A stretch of DNA of 64,000 nucleotides, from positions 54,520 through 118,519 of the forward strand of contig JAUSMR010000155.1 of the NCBI GenBank assembly GCA_030645955.1. Reading direction: 5' to 3'. Under the pieces are notes generated by a model. The model ran no database searches and had not been told where the DNA came from. It saw only the letters and a list, made by a program, of their open reading frames with translations. The first letter of the stretch is position 1, and each line of letters begins with the position of its first letter. The position numbers and the translations under genes are program-made. Below are positions 46,780 through 55,213 of the stretch, one piece after another. Origin of the DNA: Gallionella sp. (GTDB lineage: Bacteria > Pseudomonadota > Gammaproteobacteria > Burkholderiales > Gallionellaceae).

Positions 46780-47064
46780 ATGAGTGAATTACCAGAAAAA
46801 GAATTAACGTCCAGCCTGATCGAATATCCCTGCGAATTTCCGCTGAAGATATTCGGGCTGCAGCAGGCGGGCTTTGCTCAGGCCGTGCTGGAAGTGGTCA
46901 ACAAACACGACCCGGGATTTCTCGCCGCCAGCATGGAAATGCGCGCCAGCAAAAACGCCCGCTATCTCAGCCTGACCTGCACGATAAACGCCACTTCGCG
47001 CGAACAGCTCGACGCGCTGTATCAGGAGCTGTGCGATCACCCGTCGATTGTGATGGTGTTATGA
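46780..47064 (+). CDS. ybeD: YbeD/DUF493 family protein
   Basis: A 94-residue protein with an ACT-like fold: SLIEYPCEFPLKIFGLQQAG, then FAQAVLEVVNKHDPGF and SLTCTINATSREQLDALYQE. Almost always located next to lipB; its role in lipoylation is not firmly known, and a small-molecule sensing role is suggested by the fold. Its TGA overlaps the lipB ATG. Confidence 0.93.
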   Translation: MSELPEKELTSSLIEYPCEFPLKIFGLQQAGFAQAVLEVVNKHDPGFLAASMEMRASKNARYLSLTCTINATSREQLDALYQELCDHPSIVMVL

Positions 47065-47900
47065 CGAATCAGGGGCAAGGGGAAAGGGACAAGGGGCAAG
47101 ATGCCCTGCCTGGTCCTGCTTCACAGAGTGCTGCTCACATTTCGCCTCCTGTCATTCACTCGCTCGGCCTGGTCGAATACCAGCCGACCTGGGACGCGAT
47201 GCGCAATTTCACCGCCGGGCGCACGCCCGATGGCCAGACACCGGGGACGCGCGACGAAATCTGGCTGGCGCAGCATCCGCCGACCTACACGCAAGGCCTG
47301 GCGGGCAAGCCGGAACACCTGCTGCATCCCACCGACATACCGGTCATCAGGATCGATCGCGGCGGGCAGATCACCTATCACGGACCCGGCCAGATCGTCG
47401 CCTACCTGCTGCTCGACTTGCGCCGCTGGAAGATCAACGTGCGCGACCTGGTGCGCCTGATGGAACAGGCGATAATCGATCTGCTCTGCGAATTCGGCGT
47501 GGCCGCGCAGGGACGCGAAGATGCTCCCGGCGTGTATGTGGATGATGCGAAGATCGCCTCGCTCGGACTGAAAATCAAGCACGGCTGCTGCTACCACGGC
47601 CTCGCGCTGAACGTGGATATGGACCTGACCCCGTTCGCCAACATCAACCCCTGCGGCTACCCCGGACTGCGCGTCACGCAATGCTGCGAACTCGGCATCA
47701 CCGCCGGCATCGAGGAACTGCAAGCGCAGTTGTCGCAGAATTTGATCCACGCTTTGCAGCAACACCTGATATCTGTTGTAGGTGCGGGCCCTGCCCGCTA
47801 TTCGCGGGCTGGGCCCGCTCCTACACAACCGCCGACTAAGGATGAGGGTGATTCGCACGCAGGGCCCGCTCCTGCAGGTGAATCCGCCAAATCCCCATAA
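47061..47900 (+). CDS. lipB: Octanoyltransferase LipB with repeat-encoded C-terminal tail
   Basis: Transfers octanoyl from ACP to lipoyl domains, the first step of lipoate assembly. Conserved RGGQITYHGPGQIVAYLLLD, the catalytic Lys in DDAKIASLGLKI, and the thioester Cys in NPCGYPGLRVTQ. The start overlaps the ybeD stop (ATGA). The first 35 codons are variable. After LIHALQQHL the last approximately 35 residues (VVGAGPARYSRAGPAPTQ and on) come from REP repeats at 47777-47876 and have no counterpart in LipB. Normally lipA would follow; here a 3-kb RM gene and a RAYT intervene. Confidence 0.95.
   Translation: MTNQGQGERDKGQDALPGPASQSAAHISPPVIHSLGLVEYQPTWDAMRNFTAGRTPDGQTPGTRDEIWLAQHPPTYTQGLAGKPEHLLHPTDIPVIRIDRGGQITYHGPGQIVAYLLLDLRRWKINVRDLVRLMEQAIIDLLCEFGVAAQGREDAPGVYVDDAKIASLGLKIKHGCCYHGLALNVDMDLTPFANINPCGYPGLRVTQCCELGITAGIEELQAQLSQNLIHALQQHLISVVGAGPARYSRAGPAPTQPPTKDEGDSHAGPAPAGESAKSP
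47777..47876. repeat. REP cluster forming the lipB C-terminal tail
   Basis: Two REP units in inverted orientation (TGTAGGTGCGGGCCC at 47777; GGGCCCGCTCCTACA ending at 47825) and a third ending CCCGCTCCTGCA at 47876. In the lipB frame they give VGAGPARYSRAGPAPT and HAGPAPAG. Confidence 0.92.
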
Positions 47901-47910
47901 AGGACCAACC

Positions 47911-50900
47911 ATGCCCGCCCCGCAAACCGTTCTGACCCTGATCGAAAACTTCGAGCGCAATCTCGATGCCTACCGCAGCGGTAAATACAACGAGACGCAG
48001 GTAAGGCGCGATTTCATCGACCCGTTATTCAAGGCGCTGGGTTGGGACATGGACAACAGCGCGGGCTATGCTGAAGCCTACCGCGACGTGATCCACGAAG
48101 ACGCGATCAAGATCGGCAGTTCCACCAAGGCGCCCGATTACAGCTTCCGCGTCGGCGGGCAGCGCAAATTTTTTCTCGAAGCGAAAAAGCCGTCGGTCAA
48201 TGTCAAGGACGACATCGAACCTGCTTTTCAATTGCGCCGCTATGCGTGGTCGGCCAAGCTGCCGCTGTCTATCGTCACCGATTTCGAGGAATTCGCCATT
48301 TATGACTGCCGCGCCAAGCCCGACAAGGGCGACAAGGCCAGCAAGGCGCGCCTGTTCTATTGCACCTTCCACGACTACGCGGACAAGTGGGACGAGATCG
48401 CCGCGATATTTTCCAAGGAAGCGGTGCTCAAAGGCTCGTTCGACAAATATGCCGGCACCAACAAAGGCAAGCGCGGCACCACCGAAGTGGACAGCGCATT
48501 TCTGGAAGAAATCGAAGGCTGGCGCGACCTGTTGGCGCGCAACATCGCGCTGCGTAATTCCGCCCTTGTAGGAGCGCCCACTGGGCGCGATTCGCGTGCA
48601 GGGCACGCTCCTACGGAAAGCCCATGCGGGTTAAGCCAACGCGAACTCAACTTCGCGGTGCAGCAAACCATAGACCGCATCATCTTCCTGCGCATCTGCG
48701 AAGACCGCGGCATCGAACCTTATGGCCGGCTGATGGCCTTGCAGAACGGAGTCAACGTTTATGGCCGCCTGCGCGAGTTGTTCCGCGATGCGGACGAACG
48801 CTACAACTCGGGGCTGTTCCACTTCAAGCGCGAAAAAGGCCGCGCCGAAGCGCCGGATGAGCTCACGCTGAACCTGGAGATCGACGACAAGCCGCTCAAG
48901 GAGATTTTCAAGAACCTCTATTACCCCGATTGCCCCTACGAATTTTCCGTGCTCGGCGCGGACATCCTCGGCAGCGTGTATGAACAATTCCTCGGCAAGG
49001 TCATCCGCCTGACCGCGGGCAACCGCGCCGTGGTGGAGGACAAGCCGGAAGTGAAAAAAGCGGGCGGCGTGTTCTACACCCCCGCCTACATCGTGAAATA
49101 CATCGTCGAACACACCGTCGGCAAACTGCTGGAAGACAAGAGCAGCAAACAGGCAGCGGGCATCGCCATCCTCGACCCGGCGTGCGGATCTGGATCGTTC
49201 CTGATCGGCGCATACCAATACCTGCTCGACTGGTATCTGGCGCGCTATATCGAAGAAGGCGCGGAGAAACACAGCAAAGGCAAAAACGCGCGCCTCCGCC
49301 ACAGCACATCGGGCGAATGGCGGCTCACCACGTCAGAGAAAAAACGCATCCTGCTCGAACACATCTACGGCGTTGACATCGACGCGCAGGCGGTGGAAGT
49401 CACCAAGCTGTCGCTGCTGCTCAAGGTACTGGAAGGCGAATCCGACCAGACGCTCACCAGCCAGATGAAACTGTTTCACGAGCGCGTGCTGCCCGACCTG
49501 GAGCGCAACATCCAGTGCGGCAATTCGCTGATCGGGCCGGACTTCTACGACAGCCAGCTCGATCTGGACGACGAGGCCGCGCGGCGCATCAATGTGTTCG
49601 ACTGGCAGGCCGCGTTCCCGCAGGTGTTCAATTCGGATGTAGGAGCGCCCCCTGGGCGCGATTCTGTCCATAAGCGCGATTCGCGCGCAGGGCGCGCTCC
49701 TACAACGACGCATTCTCCGTCCGGCGGTTTCGATGTAGTGATCGGGAACCCGCCGTATGGTTTTCACCAAATTCATTCAGAACAAGTAAAGCCATACCTA
49801 AAAAATAAATTTGATGCGGCCCACGGTAGTTATGAGCATTACTTTCTCTTTTACGAAGCAACCTTAAGGCTTTTAAAGGTAGGCGGGATGCACGGGTTTA
49901 TTGTTCCTGTTACATGGCTAACAATTCCTTCTGCTTACTCATTGAGAAAATTTGTTTTAGATAATTTCTGGGTGCAGGAAATTGAATGGTTACCTGAACT
50001 TGTTTTTTCAAATGCTCAAGTTAATACCCTAATTTCCATTATTCAAAATGCGCCGCAAAAAGATGTTTGTATCAATATCCATAATTCACTTGGATTTAAG
50101 GAGCCAGCTAGCAAAACAGTAAGTGTTAGCCAATCGCAATTCATTTCATCAGACTATTCCATTGCTATCTTTGAAAGCCAGGAAGATACAACTATTCTTG
50201 AAAAAATTACTTCTAAGTCTCTTCCATTAAGCCAATTTGCAATGCCCTGTTCAGGATATAACCCCTATGAAGTCGGGAAGGGGCTTACACCTGAAGGTGG
50301 TGCACATACAAAGGCGACAGTTTCAGCAAGGCCTTATCACTCCGCCAAACAAATTAATGCAAATTGGAAGCCGGAAATAGGCGGAAAGAATTTGAGGCGG
50401 TATTATCTTCAGCCATCAAAAGATCGTTGGGTTAAATACGGTACTTGGTTAGCAGCGGCGCGGAACCCTGAAAATTTTTTGGGCCCGCGAATATTAGTCC
50501 AAGAAATTACCGGCGGTGCGGATAAAAGGATTGTTGCCACTTATTGTGAGGATGAGCTTTACTACAGCCGTGATGTAATCCCCATAAAGCCAATTGATGG
50601 CATCGCTCTCCTATACCTACTTGGGATAATAAATTCTTGGTTAATAACTTGGTATCACCAAAAACGCAGCCCCAAATCTCAAAAGGGGCTTTTTCCAAAG
50701 GTATTGGTTTCTGACTTAAAGGACTTACCTATAGTTTTCGATCCTCACAAGCACGACAAACTCGTCGCGCTGGTCGAAAAAATGCTCGCCCTGCACCAGC
50801 AACTCACCGCCGCGAAAACCCCGCAGGACACCACCCTGCTGCAACGCCAGATCGACGCGACCGACAAGCAGATAGACCAGTTGGTGTATGCGCTGTACGG

Positions 50901-50940
50901 CCTGACCGATGAAGAGATCGCGCTGGTGGAGGGCGCATGA
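47911..50940 (+). CDS. Type IIG (Eco57I-like) restriction-modification enzyme
   Basis: A single-chain enzyme of 1,009 residues carrying both nuclease and adenine methyltransferase. The N-terminal PD-(D/E)XK nuclease has APDYSFRVG then FFLEAKKPSV. The middle helical part leads to the methylase: motif I LDPACGSGSFLIGAYQYLL and motif IV VVIGNPPYGF. A C-terminal target recognition domain follows, with NSWLITWYHQKR and the closing DKQIDQLVYALYGLTDEE. REP pairs add about 16 and 23 residues in frame. From about 49745 to 50745 the DNA becomes clearly AT-richer, covering the recognition region only. AAGGA lies 7 nt upstream of ATG 47911. It interrupts lipB-lipA. Confidence 0.93.
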   Translation: MPAPQTVLTLIENFERNLDAYRSGKYNETQVRRDFIDPLFKALGWDMDNSAGYAEAYRDVIHEDAIKIGSSTKAPDYSFRVGGQRKFFLEAKKPSVNVKDDIEPAFQLRRYAWSAKLPLSIVTDFEEFAIYDCRAKPDKGDKASKARLFYCTFHDYADKWDEIAAIFSKEAVLKGSFDKYAGTNKGKRGTTEVDSAFLEEIEGWRDLLARNIALRNSALVGAPTGRDSRAGHAPTESPCGLSQRELNFAVQQTIDRIIFLRICEDRGIEPYGRLMALQNGVNVYGRLRELFRDADERYNSGLFHFKREKGRAEAPDELTLNLEIDDKPLKEIFKNLYYPDCPYEFSVLGADILGSVYEQFLGKVIRLTAGNRAVVEDKPEVKKAGGVFYTPAYIVKYIVEHTVGKLLEDKSSKQAAGIAILDPACGSGSFLIGAYQYLLDWYLARYIEEGAEKHSKGKNARLRHSTSGEWRLTTSEKKRILLEHIYGVDIDAQAVEVTKLSLLLKVLEGESDQTLTSQMKLFHERVLPDLERNIQCGNSLIGPDFYDSQLDLDDEAARRINVFDWQAAFPQVFNSDVGAPPGRDSVHKRDSRAGRAPTTTHSPSGGFDVVIGNPPYGFHQIHSEQVKPYLKNKFDAAHGSYEHYFLFYEATLRLLKVGGMHGFIVPVTWLTIPSAYSLRKFVLDNFWVQEIEWLPELVFSNAQVNTLISIIQNAPQKDVCINIHNSLGFKEPASKTVSVSQSQFISSDYSIAIFESQEDTTILEKITSKSLPLSQFAMPCSGYNPYEVGKGLTPEGGAHTKATVSARPYHSAKQINANWKPEIGGKNLRRYYLQPSKDRWVKYGTWLAAARNPENFLGPRILVQEITGGADKRIVATYCEDELYYSRDVIPIKPIDGIALLYLLGIINSWLITWYHQKRSPKSQKGLFPKVLVSDLKDLPIVFDPHKHDKLVALVEKMLALHQQLTAAKTPQDTTLLQRQIDATDKQIDQLVYALYGLTDEEIALVEGA
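48567..48614. repeat. Inverted REP pair in frame in the type IIG gene (first)
   Basis: TGTAGGAGCGCCCACTGGGC then GCGATTCGCGTGCAGGGCAC, then GCTCCTAC. The gene's frame reads VGAPTGRDSRAGHAPT between the nuclease and the helical/methylase part. Confidence 0.93.
49638..49705. repeat. Inverted REP pair in frame in the type IIG gene (second)
   Basis: TGTAGGAGCGCCCCCTGGGC at the left and GGGCGCGCTCCTACA at the right with an extra GCGATTC copy between. It reads VGAPPGRDSVHKRDSRAGRA, then PTT, just before motif IV (GGFDVVIGNPPYG). Confidence 0.93.
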
Positions 50941-50950
50941 TGTACGCTGT

Positions 50951-51011
50951 TGTAGGAGCGGGCCATGCCCGCGAATGAAAATACAAATCGCGCGCAGGGC
51001 GCGCTCCTACA
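50951..51011. repeat. REP pair upstream of the RAYT gene
   Basis: TGTAGGAGCGGGCCATGCCC at the left, GCGCAGGGCGCGCTCCTACA at the right. The RAYT start codon (50965) lies inside the left unit. Confidence 0.9.
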
Positions 51012-51465
51012 AAAACAGGGGCATCGCGCTTTGCGGAAGGGGCGGGTTTCCATCGCAAATGGTGTTTATCTCGTGACGGCCACGACCCTTGAGCGCCAGA
51101 AATTGTTTGCCGATTTTGGCGCGGGTAGCGCGGTAGCACGGTGTTTTGAGGACGCGCGTTTATTGGGCGATGCGAAAATGCTGGCGTGGGTGTTGATGCC
51201 GGATCATGTTCACTGGTTGCTGCAAATGGGCGGACGGGATGAGTTGAGTGTGGTGGCGAGCCGGCTGAAATCGGCCAGCGCCAGACACGCGAACCGCGCT
51301 TTGGGCAGGACAGGCTCGGTTTGGGCGAAAGCATTTCACGATCATGCGTTGCGCAGCGAGGATGATTTGCAGGATGTGGCGCGGTATGTGGTTGCCAATC
51401 CGTTGCGCGCGGGATTGGTAACGCGGTTGGGGGATTATCCGTTCTGGAATGCGGTGTGGTTGTAA
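50965..51465 (+). CDS. REP-associated tyrosine transposase (RAYT)
   Basis: A 166-residue Y1/HUH nuclease of the IS200-like TnpA_REP group, thought to mobilise REP sequences as single strands. LRKGRVSIANGVYLVTATTL is the usual N-terminal core; the HUH motif is MPDHVHWLLQMGG; and the catalytic Tyr is in VARYVVANPLRAGLV. HDHALRSEDDLQ is also typical. REP units flank it on both sides (50951-51011; 51467-51500), as expected for a REPtron. The first about 20 codons are REP-derived, so the true start may be later. Confidence 0.93.
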   Translation: MPANENTNRAQGALLQKQGHRALRKGRVSIANGVYLVTATTLERQKLFADFGAGSAVARCFEDARLLGDAKMLAWVLMPDHVHWLLQMGGRDELSVVASRLKSASARHANRALGRTGSVWAKAFHDHALRSEDDLQDVARYVVANPLRAGLVTRLGDYPFWNAVWL

Positions 51466-51466
51466 A

Positions 51467-51500
51467 GGTGCGGCAATCGCGTGCAGGGCACGCTCCTACA
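51467..51500. repeat. REP unit downstream of the RAYT gene
   Basis: GCGTGCAGGGCACGCTCCTA followed by CA, preceded by GGTGCGGCAATC. A single unit in the orientation of the right-hand units elsewhere. Confidence 0.88.
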
Positions 51501-51531
51501 ATAGAACAGATTTATACGAAGAGAAAATGTT

Positions 51532-52473
51532 ATGAGCAACACTGAACATAAACAGACCGGCGCGGCCAAGACCGCGCGCAACCCGGTGAAGATCGTGCCG
51601 TTGCAGCAGCGGCTGCGCAAGCCGGAATGGATACGCGTGAAGTCCGGCAGCGGGCAGGGCTATCACGACGTGAAGCGCATACTGCGCGAGCACCAGTTGC
51701 ATACGGTGTGCGAGGAAGCTTCCTGCCCGAACATCGGCGAGTGTTTCGGCAAGGGCACGGCGTCTTTCATGATACTCGGCGATGTGTGCACGCGCCGCTG
51801 CCCGTTCTGCGACGTGGCGCACGGCAAGCCGCAAGCACCCGACGCGAATGAGCCGGAAAATATCGCGCGTTCCATCGGCCTGCTCAAGCTCAAATATGCG
51901 GTCATCACCAGCGTGGACCGGGACGATTTGCGCGACGGCGGCGCGCAGCATTTTGCCGATTGCCTGACGGCGATCCGCGCCAGCGCACCCGCGACGCGCC
52001 TGGAAATTCTGGTGCCGGATTTCCGTGGCCGGCTGGAAGCCGCGCTGGATGCTCTTTCCCGCAGCCTGCCCGACGTGTTCAATCACAACCTGGAAACCGT
52101 GCCGCGCCTTTACAGCCTGGCAAGGCCGGGCGCGGACTACACACACTCACTGAAGCTGCTCAAAGACTTCAAGGCGCGTTTCCCGCAGGTGATGACCAAA
52201 TCCGGCCTGATGCTGGGTCTGGGCGAAACCGATGAGGAGGTGCTGCAGGTGATGCGCGACCTGCGCGCGCATGGCGTGAACATGCTCACCATCGGCCAGT
52301 ACCTGCAACCTTCCGACGGGCATTTGCCGGTGCTGCGCTATGTGCCGCCGGAAACCTTTGCGATGTTCGAGCACGCCGCGAAGGAGATGGGATTCAGCCA
52401 TGCCGCCTGCGGGCCGATGGTAAGGTCGAGCTATTTTGCCGATGAGCAGGCACAGCTGGCGGGAGTGTCCTGA
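51532..52473 (+). CDS. lipA: Lipoyl synthase
   Basis: Radical SAM enzyme inserting two sulfur atoms into octanoyl-lipoyl domains. Auxiliary cluster Cys pattern [13 protein letters not shown] (CX4CX5C) and radical SAM Cys [13 protein letters not shown], then [23 protein letters not shown] and [13 protein letters not shown]. At 313 residues it has normal length. It is separated from lipB by the type IIG gene and the RAYT; in most betaproteobacteria the two genes are adjacent. The ribosome site is weak (AAGAGAA). Confidence 0.97.
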   Translation: MSNTEHKQTGAAKTARNPVKIVPLQQRLRKPEWIRVKSGSGQGYHDVKRILREHQLHTVCEEASCPNIGECFGKGTASFMILGDVCTRRCPFCDVAHGKPQAPDANEPENIARSIGLLKLKYAVITSVDRDDLRDGGAQHFADCLTAIRASAPATRLEILVPDFRGRLEAALDALSRSLPDVFNHNLETVPRLYSLARPGADYTHSLKLLKDFKARFPQVMTKSGLMLGLGETDEEVLQVMRDLRAHGVNMLTIGQYLQPSDGHLPVLRYVPPETFAMFEHAAKEMGFSHAACGPMVRSSYFADEQAQLAGVS

Positions 52474-52521
52474 CCATGAAAACCAATGGGGGAACCGGCG
52501 AGCGCACGGCTGGCCTGCGAA

Positions 52522-52542
52522 AAGCGTATACTTAATACGCTT
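52522..52542 (+). terminator. Possible weak terminator after lipA
   Basis: 8-bp stem AAGCGTAT / ATACGCTT with a 5-nt loop, 49 nt after the lipA stop; the following tract (GATTC) is poor in T. Confidence 0.4.
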
Positions 52543-52614
52543 GATTCAAGTCAATGCACCGGATGCTTTCACAAGTAGATTACAGCATCAACTTTTACGT
52601 CCAAGGAGCCCATT

Positions 52615-52935
52615 ATGAAAACCCGTTATTTTGCCGCCCTGATTGCTGCTCTGTCCGTTTCTGCTGCTGCGTTTGCTTCAGACAATGGTGAAGCTTTGTT
52701 CAAGCATGGTAATTGCATTGCCTGCCATGCAACCGACAGGAAGTCGGTGGGACCATCGCTGAAAGATATTGCCCTCAAGTATGCCGGCGATAAAGAAGCG
52801 CATGCAAAACTGGAAAAGAAAGTACGCAGCGGTGGCTCGGGTGTGTTTGGTCCCATGCCCATGCCCGCCACAGCAAAGACTGTCAGCGATGGCGATATCA
52901 AGACCATAGTGGCGTGGATACTGTCACTCAAGTAA
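52615..52935 (+). CDS. Class I cytochrome c (c-551/c-552-like)
   Basis: A 106-residue periplasmic monohaem cytochrome. Signal peptide FAALIAALSVSAAAFAS; haem-binding CIACHAT (Cys-X2-Cys-His) near residue 36; axial Met in FGPMPMPATAK. The short size and VSDGDIKTIVAWILSLK end match c-551/c8-type electron carriers for respiratory chains. AAGGAG precedes the start, and a strong terminator follows (52953-52989), so it is monocistronic. Confidence 0.93.
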   Translation: MKTRYFAALIAALSVSAAAFASDNGEALFKHGNCIACHATDRKSVGPSLKDIALKYAGDKEAHAKLEKKVRSGGSGVFGPMPMPATAKTVSDGDIKTIVAWILSLK

Positions 52936-52952
52936 ACATTTTCATTCTGCAT

Positions 52953-52989
52953 AAACGACAAGGCCAGCTTTATGCTGGCCTTGTCGTTT
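52953..52989 (+). terminator. Strong terminator after the cytochrome c gene
   Basis: 16-bp perfect stem (AAACGACAAGGCCAGC / GCTGGCCTTGTCGTTT), 5-nt loop, 17 nt after the stop codon. It ends in TTT followed by CAGTTTTTG. Confidence 0.88.
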
Positions 52990-53112
52990 CAGTTTTTGCG
53001 GATACGGCTGCTATTTTCTGCTATTCCGTTTTCTGTTAATCAAGCCACCCAAGGTGAGGGGCAGTAACGCCGGCAGGGTATAATTGCAGCACTTTTTTCG
53101 TTTCACCCTCCA

Positions 53113-55122
53113 ATGAATATTTTTTATGAAGAAGACGGCAGCTTCAAGGTCGGCAGCGTCATGGCCGACAACACCACTTCTCTCCAGGTTGAAAGCCTGT
53201 CCGGCAAGCGCAGCAAGGTCAAAGCAGCCAATGTGATGTTGCGATTCACCCAGCCTGCGTTGGCCGAATTTATGGCTCAGGCGGAGTCTCTCGCCGAAGG
53301 CATAGAGGTGGATTTCCTGTGGGAATGCTGCCCGCCGGATGAGTTTGGTGCAGAGCAAATCGCTGCCGAATATTTTGGCCATACCCCGAGTTCTCTGGAA
53401 GCGGCTGCCGCCCTGATCCGCCTGCATTCCGCGCCGATTTATTTCCACAAGAAGGGCAAGGGCCGCTACCGTGCCGCGCCGCCCGATGTGCTCAAGGCCG
53501 CGCTCGCCGGCGCCGAGAAAAAGCGCCAGCAACTGGCGTTGCAGGCGCGTTACACCGAACAGCTTTGCCGCTTTGAGCTGCCGGCCGAGTTCGCCGAACA
53601 CCTGGCCCAATTGCTATACAAGCCGGATCGCAACACCCTCGAGGTCAAGGCGCTGGAAGCGGCCTGCGCAGCGACGCATTTGTCCGCCGCGCATTTGCTG
53701 CACCGCTGCGGCGCGTTGCCTTCCACGCATGATTTTCATTTTCAAAAATTTCTGCTTGAGCACTTCCCAGGCGGCACGGGCTTTCCGCCTGTCGAGTTGA
53801 GCGCATGGGACGAATTGCCGCTGGCCGGCGTAAACGCCTTCAGCATCGATGACGCCACCACGACGGAAATCGACGATGCGATCTCGGTGGAGAAACTGGA
53901 CAACGGCAACTGGCGTATCGGCGTGCATATTGCCGCGCCCACACTGGGGCTGCCGCGCGATTCGGCGGGCGACAAAATTGCCGCGCAGCGGCTTTCCACC
54001 GTGTATATGCCCGGCCAGAAAATTACCATGCTGCCTGACAGCGTGGTGCAGGCTTTCACTTTGTGCGCGGATCGTGTTTGTCCGGCGCTGTCGATGTATA
54101 ACGAGGTGGACGGCGAAACGCTGGCGATATTGGGTCACGAGAGCCGCGTCGAGCGCATCCATATCGCCGCGAATCTGCGCCATGACACGCTGGAACCGCT
54201 ATTCAACGAAGAAACGCTGGCGGCGGGCAAGCTGGATTATCCCTACGCGGGCGAGCTCACCCTGTTGTGGAATCTGGCGCAAAAACTCGAAGCGGTGCGC
54301 GGCAAGTCATCCGACAACAGCACGCAGCAGGTGGATTACAACTTTCATGTCGAGTCCGAAGAGCTTGTGGCCGGGCACCCGAATGACCGCATCACGATCA
54401 GCCAACGGCGGCGCGGCTCGCCGATCGACAAAGTGGTTTCCGAGCTGATGATCCTGGTGAACAGCGAATGGGGCAGGCACCTTGCCGAGCACGGCTTTGT
54501 CGGCATTTACCGCACGCAACAGAACGGCAAAGTCAGGATGAGCACGGTAGCCGCGCCGCATCAGGGCCTGGGCGTGGCGCAATATATGTGGTCGAGCTCA
54601 CCGCTGCGCCGCTACGTGGATATGGTGAATCAGCGCCAGATCATCGCGATGTTGCGTGATGAAGAACCGCCCTATCCGAAGAACGACACCGCGCTGTACG
54701 CTGCGATACGCGATTTCGATACCATGTATACCATCTACAACGACTTCCAGAAAAACATGGAACGCTATTGGTGTTTGCGCTGGCTGCAGCAGGAACAAGC
54801 TGCATTGGCTATTGGTCATAGCGGTTCTACCGACGCGAAAGCGCCCTCTCCTCAATCCTCCCCCGCAAGCGGTGGAGGAAGCGAACGAGAAGAACAATTG
54901 TCAATTCCGGCAAGCGAATCGCTGCGCGAGCTTATCGTTACTGCGGTTGTGCTGCGCGAAAATCTGGTGAAGGTCGACGGCATCCCGCTGGTCTTCCGTG
55001 CGCCGTCGCTGCCGGAATTGCCCGCCAATACCCGCGTGCAGCTGGCAATCGGCGAGATTGATTTGCTTGACCTGAATGTGCAAACGCGCTTTGCCGGAAC
55101 GCTGGGGGAGGGGGAGGCATGA
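53113..55122 (+). CDS. RNase II/R-like exoribonuclease (RNB domain)
   Basis: A 669-residue 3'-5' exoribonuclease of the RNB group. The catalytic Asp cluster lies in FSIDDATTTEIDDAISVEKL; other RNB marks are WRIGVHIAAPTLGLPRDS, DRITISQRRRGSPIDKVVSE and SPLRRYVDMVNQRQIIAML. The N-terminus (MNIFYEEDGSFKVGSVMADN) matches the short betaproteobacterial RNase II-like type rather than full RNase R. A repeat (54843-54931) puts about 30 Ser/Pro/Gly-rich residues before the C-terminal OB/S1-like region (ESLRELIVTAVVLREN). Confidence 0.9.
   Translation: MNIFYEEDGSFKVGSVMADNTTSLQVESLSGKRSKVKAANVMLRFTQPALAEFMAQAESLAEGIEVDFLWECCPPDEFGAEQIAAEYFGHTPSSLEAAAALIRLHSAPIYFHKKGKGRYRAAPPDVLKAALAGAEKKRQQLALQARYTEQLCRFELPAEFAEHLAQLLYKPDRNTLEVKALEAACAATHLSAAHLLHRCGALPSTHDFHFQKFLLEHFPGGTGFPPVELSAWDELPLAGVNAFSIDDATTTEIDDAISVEKLDNGNWRIGVHIAAPTLGLPRDSAGDKIAAQRLSTVYMPGQKITMLPDSVVQAFTLCADRVCPALSMYNEVDGETLAILGHESRVERIHIAANLRHDTLEPLFNEETLAAGKLDYPYAGELTLLWNLAQKLEAVRGKSSDNSTQQVDYNFHVESEELVAGHPNDRITISQRRRGSPIDKVVSELMILVNSEWGRHLAEHGFVGIYRTQQNGKVRMSTVAAPHQGLGVAQYMWSSSPLRRYVDMVNQRQIIAMLRDEEPPYPKNDTALYAAIRDFDTMYTIYNDFQKNMERYWCLRWLQQEQAALAIGHSGSTDAKAPSPQSSPASGGGSEREEQLSIPASESLRELIVTAVVLRENLVKVDGIPLVFRAPSLPELPANTRVQLAIGEIDLLDLNVQTRFAGTLGEGEA
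54843..54931. repeat. Palindromic repeat in frame inside the RNB gene
   Basis: Contains CCCCCGCAAGCGGTGGAGG and GCAAGCGAATCGCTGCGCGA, the reverse complement of the family at 31101 and 10409. The gene's frame reads SPASGGGSEREEQLSIPASE then SLREL. Confidence 0.8.
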
Positions 55123-55213
55123 CACGGTGCGCGCAAGCGTCCGGTGCGGGAATACCTCCCTCGCGCCTCCTCACGCACTTCAAAGCAACAACGTCTTTTG
55201 AAGGAGGTGCGGC

